Shown in pieces: positions 33,099-43,118 of a stretch of 64,000 nt of DNA. A model generated the notes under the pieces. It saw nothing but the letters and a program-made list of their open reading frames with translations, had not been told where the DNA came from and made no database searches. A program made the position numbers and the translations under genes. The DNA comes from Reticulascus tulasneorum (lineage: Eukaryota > Ascomycota > Sordariomycetes > Glomerellales > Reticulascaceae): the NCBI GenBank assembly GCA_001557505.1, contig LSAX01000010.1:248001-312000 (forward strand), given 5' to 3'. The first letter of the stretch is position 1. The number at the start of each line of letters is the position of its first letter.

Positions 33099-34807
33099 TG
33101 GAGATCTTGGGTAGCATGGATCAGAACTCACGATATGCATGCGACCTCTTCCTAGTCGGGTTCTCCCCCATACTTTACCGTGTCAGCTGCTGTAACGCTT
33201 CATGCTCTGCGTCAACCTTGCCGTTACCTAATACGCAGAAAACTTCCCCTTTTTCTGGGTCATGCTCTGCTTTGTGGTTCGATTCCATGAGAAATTAATC
33301 ATTGTTCCTGTGACAATTTCACTTCTTGTGGAGCGCTCGGTGTCTTTTAAGTTCTCGCCGCCTTCCTAGTTCTAACAATGGTATATCTTGTCATCAACTC
33401 TACCGCCTACGGATCCCGGCTTGTACGGGACACCCCAGTTTTGGCATGGCACTACTGTAAGGAGATGACACCTGCATGAGATGGGGTATCCAAAAATGGG
33501 ATGGCGCCGACAAGTCGAGAAAGTCATTGGCTGCGATGCGGCTGAAGCAAATTGGGATCAGGCCTGAGGGGGCTGGACAATCCATTCTGGTTAACCCTGT
33601 TCGGGCTAGTCTTGCTCCGTGCAAACAGGGGTGAACTCAACATCGGCAGTATTCACAAAGTCAGGAGGGGAAGCCGGCATGTAATTTTCACACCTTGGTG
33701 ACGGCGTGCTATCCCGCCGACCCCTCATTTTAGTGAGTTATTATGCCGTCAAGCTTGGGATGCTCTAAATCGACTACGTACCCAATAACACTCTGTTGGA
33801 CTCCAGAATTGGCTTGCTCCGCAATTCCGATATAACTTCAACGCAGACTCCGTTCGGACCGCATTACACCCCCATTCTATCAGGGTAAGGGGGGGGTTCA
33901 GAGCTACTGCCACATTTACCAAACCTCGCCATCTGGAGGTGCATTGATTTACTAGTAATTCTGGGGATGAAGAAGTCAGTCGCTAGGTACCGAAGTTGGC
34001 AAGGGGTCGTCCGTGGGCTGTTTTCCCCTGACGTACTTACACACGCCAATGCTGCCGTCTTAGTTAAACTAGTGGAACTCAGTGCCTATTTAGAGCATCC
34101 ATCTCTTAAGCTTCTTTCACGTCGGTATAGCAAGGATTCGCTCCGAAGGCAGTGTGTCTGTGCAACCATGTCTACCCCGACCTCTCCGTAGTTACCGAAC
34201 CTTCTTCTTTGGCATAAGGTGTGTGGCGATAGCGGCATAAGAGGAACAAATCAACGGCGTCTACGTTACCCCACAAACCTAAATGCGGAGGACGACACTT
34301 ACCCCCCTTGGCCAAGAGATTTCCCCTCCAGGTAATGACATCGGTAATTGTTGCGGGGGGAGCAACGCTTACAAACCCATGCCAACTTCGGAGTAAACAG
34401 CGAACGAAGTCCCCATATTATCCTCACCCATGTCAGCTGCAGGTCAAAAGGCTGTCGACAGTCTCGCCTCTTGCTGCTGGGAAGACGGCCGAGAAAGGAG
34501 ATCGCCAGGCTAGAAACTATTCGTGCCAGCTCGCCGAAAGCTGTCGCGATGGGGTCGGCCAAGACCAGCAGCCGGGAGACAATCGCACGAAGGGGGCGAG
34601 GTCTTGTCTTCATGGCATTCCACCCCTTTGCGAGCTTCTCGGGATAGTATGGTGCGCGCTTGCTCGGTCATGGGGCGTCACCGTGCTCATCGATATCGTT
34701 GCCCATGATATAAAGCGAGCCTTGGAGCACGCCCCAAACCCCATCAGCACAATCCGAAAACAGAAATCCGCCGCTTGCCGCGTCCCATCTCAAAAGAACG
34801 ACCCAAG
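33099..34807. other. Intergenic region
   Basis: About 1.7 kb between two plus-strand genes. I checked a long open frame at 34308-34970 but it lacks domain-like composition and runs into the rhamnosidase start. No RNA gene or repeat seen. Confidence 0.5.
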
Positions 34808-37800
34808 ATGCGGTATTCAGCGATTCTCGCCACTGCGGTGCTCATGCTGGCGCCGGCATCCGCCGCAGCTTCCTGCGGCGCTGTCAAGGTCGTCCAGCTC
34901 AGCGTTGACGGGCGCACCGACGCCCCGCTGGGCCTCGGCAACCCCCGTCCTACCCTCGCCTGGCAGATGATACAGACCGTAGACTGCGCCGAGCTTGTAT
35001 GCCCGGGCGACCGGCAGACCGCCTACGAAGTCCAGGCCGCCGCCACCATCGATGACCTTCGGGCCGGCCGGCTTATATGGAAGAGCGGAAAGACTGACGG
35101 CGAAGCACAACAGGTGCGTTTCGGCCGAGACCTCGGCTCCCGCGACACCGTGGCCTGGCGTGTGCGAGTCTGGGATGCCCTCAATGCCCCCTCGGGCTGG
35201 TCGAGGCCCTCCGCTTGGACCATGGGTCTGCTTGACCAGGCTGACTGGGCTGAGGCGCGTTGGATCGACTACCCCGACCGTACCGAGAACCAGCCACTAC
35301 CGCTCTTCGTTCGCCAGTTTGATATTCCTAGCGGCAAGACCGTCGCCGATGCGCGTCTCTATCTGTCAGGTGTCGGGATGCACCACGTCACCGTGAACGG
35401 AGAGGAGCTCACCGATGAAGTCCTTGCGCCGGGCAACTCCAACTACCAGCTCTCCACCGAATACCGAACATACGACGTTAAGGAGGCGTTGCATTCCGGC
35501 GCTAACGCCGTCGGCGTTAGCCTAGGCAATGGCCCTGCCTATGTCCGTCGGAGCGTCAGGAACCCGGCCGTCGGCCGCAACTCCCCCTACTCGTGGTGGC
35601 AGAGCCAGCTTAAGGGTAACGGAACCCTTACCTCTGACGCGCAGATCGGCAGCACAACAGTACAGCTCAGTGCTGGCGATGGATACCACGTAGGTGGCAC
35701 CATCAACATCGATACCGCTGGCGGCGGCGACAAGCTGGAATCACGTACCATCACCGCCATCAGCAACACCACCATCACCTTCACCCCAGGTCTCACACTA
35801 GCACACGCCGTCGGGGCGAGAGTCACCGGCTCGGGCAACAACATCGCCGCCAGCGACGCGTCGGCCGGTGCCGCCGTCACCCCTCGCCTGATCGGCCGTC
35901 TCGAGATCACCTATGGCGACGGCACCACCAACGTCATCGTTACCAATCGCTCCTGGCGCACCGCTCTCGGCCCACTGGTCACCGACTCGTGGTATTCCGG
36001 TGCGGACTATGACGCCCGGCTTGAAATAGCCGGCTGGAACACTCCAGGCGCCGATCTCCAATCGACCAAGTGGATTGCAGCCGGCTTTGCGCCTCCGCCT
36101 AACCTCGTTACGAAGCTGGTTGCGCGAGCCGCCGAGCCCGTCAAGATCCAGGAGCAGTTCACTCCGGTGTCGGTCACCAACCCGGCCCCTGGCACATGGG
36201 TGTTTGACTTCGGCCAGAACATTGTCGGCTGGCCCCTCCTCAAACTCCCCGAGCTGCCCGCCGGCATCATCATTAAGATGGCCCCCGCCGAGTCACTCAC
36301 CGCTAACGGCACTGTTGACCAGGCTTCTCTCGGTCCTGGATCCCGCGGCTCCGACATGTTTAACACCTACACTACCGCGGGCCGCGCTGGTGGCGAAACC
36401 TGGCACCCCGACTTCAATTACTTCGGCATGCAGTGGGTCCAGGTCACAGGCCTACCGGCCGGCTTCGAGCCCGGCTCAGACTTAATCACTGGCATACGTC
36501 TGCAAGCAGATGTTCCAGTTGCTGGTACCTTCACTTCATCGAACGCTCGCATCAACCGGATCCATAAAATGGTGCGGTACTCGTTCGCGGCTAACATCAT
36601 GTCGGTCTTCACAGACTGCCCTGGCCGCGAGAAGCTCTCATACCCGGCTGATTACACCATGCCCATGGCCGCCATTTTCCGCAATTTCCACGTCCACGCC
36701 CTTCTGCGCAATACCATGCGGCACTTGGTGGAGGGCCAGTCCATCGCAGATACGCCGATGGCCGGCAACGTCGCGCTCAAAACACCTGTCTACGATTGGG
36801 GGTATACCGGCCAGTTCGGTGACGAAATCAACTGGGGCAACGCCATCGTGCTCGTTCCCTCCTTCCTGAATGACCTCTACGGCGACACAACGGTCATGGC
36901 GGCCTACTACGACCGGATGACCGCCTTTGTTGACTACATCCGGCGCGAAAAGGTCCAAGGACACATCGTCAACGCGGCTCTCGCCGACTGGGTAGATGAC
37001 GACAGCCAGACCTCGGGCCGCATCACCGGCACTTGGGGTTACTATCTCACCATCGAAGCCATGGCCCGCATGGCCAAACTCACCGGGCACACAGCCGACG
37101 CCGACCGCTACACGAGCCTGGCTGGCGAGATCCGTGATGCATTCAACGCCGCCTTCTACAACGATGCGAGCGGTCGCTACACCAATACGGGTAACAACGG
37201 CACCAGCAACGCTACTCAGGCAGCGCAAGCGTTCGCCCTGGACGCCGGGCTCGTGCCTGACGGTGCCCGGAAGCAGGTTCTCGATGCCCTGGTCGAGCTT
37301 ACGTATGCCTATCCGTCAAGTGACGGGCAGGGGCCGCACTTAACTGGTGGCACCCTCGGTCTGGGCCCGATTGTGCGGGTGCTGTCGGCAGGAGGTCGCG
37401 ATGACGTACTCTGGGCGGCACTGCAGCAGAACGATAGACCTAGTTACGGCTACTTCATGGCCCCGACGGTGGCCAACCCGAACGGCTTTACCACCATCGG
37501 TGAGAGATGGACCCGCGGCTCATCCAAGAACCACATGATCCTTGCGCAGATCGACGAGTGGTTCCACGCGGGCATCGCGGGCATTCGCCCCACCGCCATC
37601 ACCACCACTACCACCACGTGGGAGGATCGGCTCGTGTTCCAGCCCAAGCCGGTCGGTGATATCGAGAGCGCTGCAGGGACGTACCAGACGCTGTCAGGGG
37701 AAGCCCGCAGCGAGTGGAAAAAGACAGCCGGAGGCGCCTTCACCCTGACGGTGACAGTCCCAGCCAACACCGAGGCAGAGGTTCGTGTGCCGGCAGGTGA

Positions 37801-37909
37801 TGCTCTGAAAGCCTCGAGTCGCGCTAAGCTTGTCGGAACTGAAGACGGGTACGCCATCTACACCGTCCCGTCCGGCACACATACCTTCAACACCACCATC
37901 GCCGCATAG
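34808..37909 (+). CDS. Secreted alpha-L-rhamnosidase (GH78)
   Basis: A single-exon protein of 1033 residues starting at ATG 34808, with signal peptide MRYSAILATAVLMLAPASA. The order matches GH78: an N-terminal Fn3-like region (VQLSVDGRTDAPLGLGNPRP), beta-sandwich domains (LYLSGVGMHHVTVNGEEL), an inserted Thr/Gly-rich beta segment near 270-360, then the (alpha/alpha)6 catalytic barrel. The general-acid region is FTDCPGREKLSYPADYTMP with Glu608. The second conserved glutamate, Glu899, lies in TIGERWTRGSSKNH, followed by the family's EWFHAGIAGIRP. A C-terminal beta-sandwich (GAFTLTVTVPANTEAEVRVP) completes it. It releases terminal alpha-L-rhamnose from plant glycosides or pectin side chains outside the cell. 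High GC and strong codon bias fit an expressed enzyme. It heads a run of same-strand genes: glycosyltransferase, regulator and beta-lactamase-fold protein. Confidence 0.94.
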   Translation: MRYSAILATAVLMLAPASAAASCGAVKVVQLSVDGRTDAPLGLGNPRPTLAWQMIQTVDCAELVCPGDRQTAYEVQAAATIDDLRAGRLIWKSGKTDGEAQQVRFGRDLGSRDTVAWRVRVWDALNAPSGWSRPSAWTMGLLDQADWAEARWIDYPDRTENQPLPLFVRQFDIPSGKTVADARLYLSGVGMHHVTVNGEELTDEVLAPGNSNYQLSTEYRTYDVKEALHSGANAVGVSLGNGPAYVRRSVRNPAVGRNSPYSWWQSQLKGNGTLTSDAQIGSTTVQLSAGDGYHVGGTINIDTAGGGDKLESRTITAISNTTITFTPGLTLAHAVGARVTGSGNNIAASDASAGAAVTPRLIGRLEITYGDGTTNVIVTNRSWRTALGPLVTDSWYSGADYDARLEIAGWNTPGADLQSTKWIAAGFAPPPNLVTKLVARAAEPVKIQEQFTPVSVTNPAPGTWVFDFGQNIVGWPLLKLPELPAGIIIKMAPAESLTANGTVDQASLGPGSRGSDMFNTYTTAGRAGGETWHPDFNYFGMQWVQVTGLPAGFEPGSDLITGIRLQADVPVAGTFTSSNARINRIHKMVRYSFAANIMSVFTDCPGREKLSYPADYTMPMAAIFRNFHVHALLRNTMRHLVEGQSIADTPMAGNVALKTPVYDWGYTGQFGDEINWGNAIVLVPSFLNDLYGDTTVMAAYYDRMTAFVDYIRREKVQGHIVNAALADWVDDDSQTSGRITGTWGYYLTIEAMARMAKLTGHTADADRYTSLAGEIRDAFNAAFYNDASGRYTNTGNNGTSNATQAAQAFALDAGLVPDGARKQVLDALVELTYAYPSSDGQGPHLTGGTLGLGPIVRVLSAGGRDDVLWAALQQNDRPSYGYFMAPTVANPNGFTTIGERWTRGSSKNHMILAQIDEWFHAGIAGIRPTAITTTTTTWEDRLVFQPKPVGDIESAAGTYQTLSGEARSEWKKTAGGAFTLTVTVPANTEAEVRVPAGDALKASSRAKLVGTEDGYAIYTVPSGTHTFNTTIAA

Positions 37910-38903
37910 TTCAACTATTCCCGCACTTCAGTCTAACGTAATTACATAAAACCGGCGAGGGGATCCGAGCTAGGTGGTCGTGTAGAAGGAATCCTTCATG
38001 TCAATAGATACGATAGCTCGGCGTGAGCCTAATAATGTAATTATAATATTAGGCTAACAGAGTTGAACCTACTCAAATGAGTGATGATTTTCGGCTGGCA
38101 GGAGTTTCCAAACCATTGGTGACCGGGCTGGCCGGCCCCGTCTTACTCACGCCTGGACTTCGGTCACTTTTCGTCGATCATTGCCAAGGCTCTTGATGCG
38201 GTATGCGACTGGTAAGCGATCAGAAGCTTGTGTCAACACATGGCGGTGCGTCACCTAGCCGCGGAAATCAGCCGCGTGAATAATCACCTTGGTAGAAATC
38301 GATTCGGAAACATATAAGCATTCGGCCTCTCAAATCGTCCGCGTTTAGACGCCTCCCTACATATCTCCTGCTGAACATATCTCAGGCTGACATCAGCATA
38401 TCCATGTTAGCGTTACAGTTAGGAAGTGTGGCTGGCGCTAGCCGAGAAGGGTTTGCCAGTAGCGGTGAATTCTGAAGGATGGAACGAGGCGAAGCAACCA
38501 GTCCAGTAATTTGACAAGAAACTGCGAGCTTAATTACACGTGAAATCCATATCGGAGTCCGTGTTGCACCCACTTTGGCAGGTGGGTCGTAGAAATGAGT
38601 GCCGCTTTTACAATCCTTCCAAAGCGAGGTCCCTCAATCTGTACCGACTCACCTTTCAGCACGAGGATTCCCTGGTCCCCATAGAGCGGCATCGATTACT
38701 TCGATGCACTTGCCAGGCAGTCCATGGAACAAAAGCTGACATGAACGAAGCTAATACTGCCTTGAGTTATCGAAGGAATCATAAGATCTTCGGGTCATAT
38801 AAGGTTCGTTGGTCGCGCAATCATCAGTGAGATCCGGTCTTGATTCCCAAGACATATTAACACAGCCCATCGTTCGCTTCTCCATCTCAAAGATTTGGTC
38901 AAT
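37910..38903. other. Intergenic region
   Basis: Promoter space for the glycosyltransferase. A CACGTG element lies near 38537-38542. No other feature recognised. Confidence 0.5.
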
Positions 38904-40280
38904 ATGGGGGACTTGAAGGACATTGCCGAGAGGCAGCGACCGATCATTGTCGCCACCTCTTTCATCGCTCCCGGCCACGCAAATGGCATCCTCCAAATAT
39001 CCGCCCACTTAGTGAAGCGCGGCTACCAGGTTTTCGTGTGCATGGGTGAGCCATATGAGCGCCAGGCCCGCAGCTCCGGAGCCGAGTTCTGGCCGATGGT
39101 CTACGAACGGCCAGCGCCGGAGGTCATGCAGGGTCAGTTCAACCACCCACCGGGTAGCATGCGACTCGCGTATCAAATGAAATACTTCTTCGTTGATACA
39201 ACCCCAAACGCGTTCAACGCCATAAAGGCTCTGCTTGAGCATGTTCGAGAACAGTATCCCGACCGCCCGGTCGTCATTCTCCACGAAGCTATGAGCATGG
39301 GCGTCGTGCCGTTCTATTATGGCGCCCCGCTACCCAAGGGCTACGAAACGTTGCCGCCCGTCATCAATTTCAACTCGACGGTGAACATGATGCGAAGTGC
39401 GGACTTGGCTCCGTTCGGGTTGGCCCTGCCGCCGGAGTCGAGCGAAGAGGGCCGAAGGAAGTACAAAGCAATGTATGACGAGCATGTCGGCGTATTTTCC
39501 GACGTCAACGACCATATCAACCAGATTTACAAGTCTCTCGGTGCAACCAAAACGGTGACAGAATACTTCTGCGACGACATCATGTCTGTCCACCCGGTCA
39601 CACTCTTAGCCGCCAGCCCGAGCCTCGATTATTCCCTTTCCGACCTGCACCCGCGGATCAAGTTCATCGGCGGGCTACCACTCAAACCCATCAACGCAGA
39701 TATGGCGTATCCGGACTGGTGGGACCGCATCGTGCAGAATGCCCAACTGCCGGCAGACTCGCCAGATAAGCGGAAGCTCGTCTTCTTGACCCAGGGCACT
39801 GCGAATGTAGACTACGCCCAACTCGTCCTACCTACCCTCACCGCTCTAGCATCCCGCAAGGACATCATTGTGGTAGCCACACTGGGAGTGCGGGGGGCCA
39901 GCTTGCCGGCGGACTTCACGGTGCCAGACAATGCGCTCGTGACGGATTACTTCCCGTACGATGCCGTCCTGCCCTTCGCGGATTTGTTCATCAGTAACGC
40001 CGGCTACGGTGGGTTCATGCACGGCGTCATGAACGGCGTGCCGATGGTGCTCTCCGGCGTGGCCGCGGACAAGGGTGAAGTGTCCCTGCGCGGAGAGATG
40101 TCAGGGGTGGCCGTGAACTTGAAGACGTCGACGCCCACCGCCGAAGCTCTGCAAGAAGCCGTCGAGAAAGTGCTTGGCAATGACAAGTACAAGAAGAGGG
40201 CGTTGGAGCTGAAGAAGGAAAACGAGGACCTGGACTCTCTGGGGACCATCGAGAAGCTGATTTTGGAATATTCGACGTAG
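38904..40280 (+). CDS. UDP-glycosyltransferase-like protein (GT1, GT-B fold)
   Basis: A single-exon protein of 458 residues starting at ATG 38904 (MGDLKDIAERQRPIIVATSF). The N-terminal Rossmann half begins IIVATSFIAPGHANGILQIS, with the G-H-x-x-P/G acceptor loop typical of GT1. The C-terminal donor half has KLVFLTQGTANVDY, then NALVTDYFPYDAVLPFADLF and the nucleotide-sugar motif ISNAGYGGFMHGVMNGVPMV. Here the usual HGGxGS opening reads NAGYGG, so the family's first histidine is replaced by Asn. Other key positions (the E/D after the GVP segment, GVAADKGE) are present. It probably glycosylates a small molecule in the cytosol. The position between a rhamnosidase and a Zn2Cys6 regulator suggests joint handling of a glycoside, but this is proximity only. 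Confidence 0.85.
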   Translation: MGDLKDIAERQRPIIVATSFIAPGHANGILQISAHLVKRGYQVFVCMGEPYERQARSSGAEFWPMVYERPAPEVMQGQFNHPPGSMRLAYQMKYFFVDTTPNAFNAIKALLEHVREQYPDRPVVILHEAMSMGVVPFYYGAPLPKGYETLPPVINFNSTVNMMRSADLAPFGLALPPESSEEGRRKYKAMYDEHVGVFSDVNDHINQIYKSLGATKTVTEYFCDDIMSVHPVTLLAASPSLDYSLSDLHPRIKFIGGLPLKPINADMAYPDWWDRIVQNAQLPADSPDKRKLVFLTQGTANVDYAQLVLPTLTALASRKDIIVVATLGVRGASLPADFTVPDNALVTDYFPYDAVLPFADLFISNAGYGGFMHGVMNGVPMVLSGVAADKGEVSLRGEMSGVAVNLKTSTPTAEALQEAVEKVLGNDKYKKRALELKKENEDLDSLGTIEKLILEYST

Positions 40281-40623
40281 AGGTGGAAGCGATATGTAGA
40301 CTGGACGCAATGAGAAGCAGTTGAGACCTCCTCGCAGACATGGAGCCCTGTGGGGTACCTACGTGCCCTAAAAATAGCACCTAAATTAGCACCTACAATA
40401 GGTACATTGGCTGCGCAAAGTGGTGGACAGGCCCCTAAAGTGTCCTAAGTTGTTGCCTGCCCGACTCCTACCTCAACCAAGTAATCGGGAATACGTGGCT
40501 CCCGAGTCATGATTCCGAAACGCCCGCCGTCGGACCACTTAAAGATGCATTCATTTCAATCCCAACAAGCAAGATGGGACGACGACAGACCAACTCACAG
40601 CAGAATCAATTCAGCATTTGTCG
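40281..40623. other. Short intergenic region
   Basis: Spacer of 343 bases upstream of the Zn2Cys6 gene. Contains GGTACCTACG/CACCTA words and nothing else recognisable. Confidence 0.5.
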
Positions 40624-42662
40624 ATGTATAATCCACGCCGCGGTAGGTCAGCAAACAGCAATGCAGCCGAGCTGCTCAGGACATGCAACACATGCATCAA
40701 TGGCAAGATCCGATGCAAGCGCACCGACGACTCGGGCTCCTGCGACAGGTGTCTTCGTTTGGGTAAAGCCTGCGTCTTCGCTCCATCTCGCAAACGCAAC
40801 GCGCCGGCCCCGCGTGCCACGTATTGTCACCACCGAGTCACCCGTTACATGTATTCGCTAACGTTCTGCAGACGAATAGACCGGCTGGAAGCCAAGGTGG
40901 ACGGCATCCTCGGCTCTAGCACCCGTAGTCCGGGCTCCGCCGCTTCGAGCGCTGGCCTGCCGAACGGCGGCTCCCAGACGATCGCTGCATCGACGCCAAG
41001 TTTCGATCCGGCGGGGACATTTGACCCATTCACTAAAGGCGTGATCAGTTTGGAGACGGGGGAGAGTCTGCTGCGAGTATTCCGAGCGAAGATGATGTCT
41101 CACTTCCCCTTCGTCGTGATTCGTGAAACAGAGACCATGGAGAGTATCCGCCGGGAACGTCCCGTGCTATCCGTCGCCTTGCTCGCGGCCTCTGCGCACG
41201 AACACTACAGATTGCAACATACTCTTGGGCGTTTGTTCAACGAGATGGTGGCCCGGAGGATGGCCGAAGGGTCGCTGGCCACATTGGATGCGCTGCAAGG
41301 CCTACTTGTACGGCTTGCATGGTAATATTTGCTACATATCTATGCCACGGTAGTGGGCAACTAACACCCCATAGGGCGCATTATCAGCCAAGGCCGAGAT
41401 GGTATTCCCAGCACGTTCATCTCGCCCTTAGCATTGTGAGCGATCTGCGACTCGACAGGCCACGCAACCCTGGCCTCTGGAAGTTTGACGGTTCTCTTGC
41501 GAGACACGATCCCGAACGAAACTCTGACCACCTAAGAGCCGCTGCGGGAGTGTATTACTTGGCGTCTAGGTAAAGACACTGGACATCGGGATCTGAGTAC
41601 ACTTACTGACGTGTTCAGCTCATCAGTCATCCTGCAGAAGCTTCGGTCTTTCCCATACACCCCGTTCATCCTGGAGAGCTGCGAGGAGCTCTCGCGGTCT
41701 AACGAGATCCCAACAGACAAGTACCTCCCCAGCGTAATTACATTACAGCGACTCGTAGAAGAAGTTGACGATGCTGTCGTCGGTTCCGCAGCTATGAGCT
41801 CCATGGCGCACATCAATGCTCAGATCGCCGGAATCCAGAAGAAGCTATTCTCGTTTAAGGAGTCTCTATCATTCCCCCTGAGCGAGTGCCGTAGGTCTTC
41901 CCAGCTCCCTTGCATGTCCCCAGACTGATCCGGCCGCCGATAGCAACGACGGTCCTGCAATTGCACACGCTCGAGCTATTTCTGAGCCAGCTTCGCCTAC
42001 CGGGCTTCCCGTTCGGATTACAAAAGTCGCAAGACACTGCAACTAGTGCATCGCAGCTTGTGGAGTGCTTGTCTGATAACGTATCGGCGGCGAAGTCGCT
42101 GGTCAGCGTTTTTCTGTTCATGCCAGCTGGCGAAGAGTTCGCGATGACGAACATGGATTGGATTATGCTCCATTGCGGACTCTCCCTGGTTGCGAGACTC
42201 GATCTGCTTGCGACAGACGTCCGTATCTCGCATATGACGAGCCATCTACGTCGATTCCTGGACGTTCCTCACACATTTAGGCAGCTATTTCTCCGCCTCG
42301 AGGCGGCTGCTGGGGAGGACCTGGATGATGATGGTAACACATTTTCGGGTATGTTGAAACGTGCGCGTGCCATTGAGGCTTGGTATCTTGGAGAAATCGG
42401 AAAACTGAGTCTCCCGAACCCTTCTGGTTTGCCACACGGACCAGATTCATCTGTCACGGCCTCGCAGGGCTTTGTAGCGGAAGTCTCGGTGATGCCTGAT
42501 CAGTTCGGTAATGCAATGAGACAACAAGACCTGAACATTGCAACTTCATTTGACATGGACCAGGCATACCAAGAGTTCTCTGTCATCGATATGTTCGCGA
42601 ATCATGACCCTGGTATCAACTTTGGCCCTTACATACCTTCAGCCGGCTTTGGGACGTTCTAA
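40624..42662 (+). CDS. Zn2Cys6 transcription factor
   Basis: Five exons (40624-40820, 40872-41321, 41375-41569, 41619-41890, 41944-42662) with introns of 49-53 nt give 610 residues, all in frame. The binuclear zinc cluster is Cys21-x2-Cys24-x6-Cys31-x8-Cys40-x2-Cys43-x6-Cys50 (CNTCINGKIRCKR...CDRCLRLGKAC), the Gal4-type DNA-binding domain. A short heptad-like dimerisation segment follows (RIDRLEAKVDGILG). The middle homology region contains GVISLETGESLLRVFRAKM and YSQHVHLALSIVSDLRLDRP. Intron 1 (40821-40871, branch CGCTAAC) is 51 nt and has no stop, so intron retention would insert 17 residues. It is likely a pathway-specific regulator, and its likely targets are the adjacent genes (glycosyltransferase 340 bases upstream, beta-lactamase-fold gene downstream). 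This is inferred from position. Confidence 0.88.
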
Positions 42663-43118
42663 ATAAAGAACTGGGGAATTTCGTCTTAAAATTATATGCG
42701 ATCTCGACGTGGGGAACCAAATCCCGGATGTTTTTTGCCTTTGCCTTGGGGGGCTGAGGCACGGACACGGACACGGATACGGCCTCGGACACGGACTGCA
42801 CCACAGGATGAGAACTTCTTACGTACGAGATCTGCTCATTGCCAACGAATGGCAAAACGTTTTCTTCTCTGTTTGGCGTGGCACAATTTCACCCGATCAT
42901 GGTTGCTCTGCCGCATAGTCATGACAAATGCGCCGCTCCCGATGGCTCATCTCCGGCGGCGTCTGGTCAACTATTGTTGCCTACAGTCCACGGCGCTTTA
43001 TAAGGAAGGGAGACCGCCTACTCCTCAAGTTCAAATAAGTGCCATAGCAGCTTACACATTCATATCTTTGCAATTCTAGCCACTCATTTATTAATCGACT
43101 CTCAACCAATTCTCAACC
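42663..43118. other. Intergenic region with hexamer repeat
   Basis: Spacer containing an imperfect tandem of CGGACA/GGACAC units at about 42759-42797. The rest is promoter sequence for the downstream gene. Confidence 0.5.
42759..42797. repeat. Imperfect CACGGA tandem repeat
   Basis: Five to six imperfect copies of a CACGGA hexamer (CACGGACACGGACACGGATA and onward). Confidence 0.6.

Noticed and set aside
34308..34970. Long plus-strand open frame of 220 codons just before the rhamnosidase
   Set aside because: No domain-like composition, no signal or hydrophobic pattern, and it overlaps the clear rhamnosidase start in another frame.
38030..38090. B-box-like GGTTCAACTC on the minus strand as a tRNA
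   Set aside because: No matching A box, acceptor stem or anticodon arm could be drawn.
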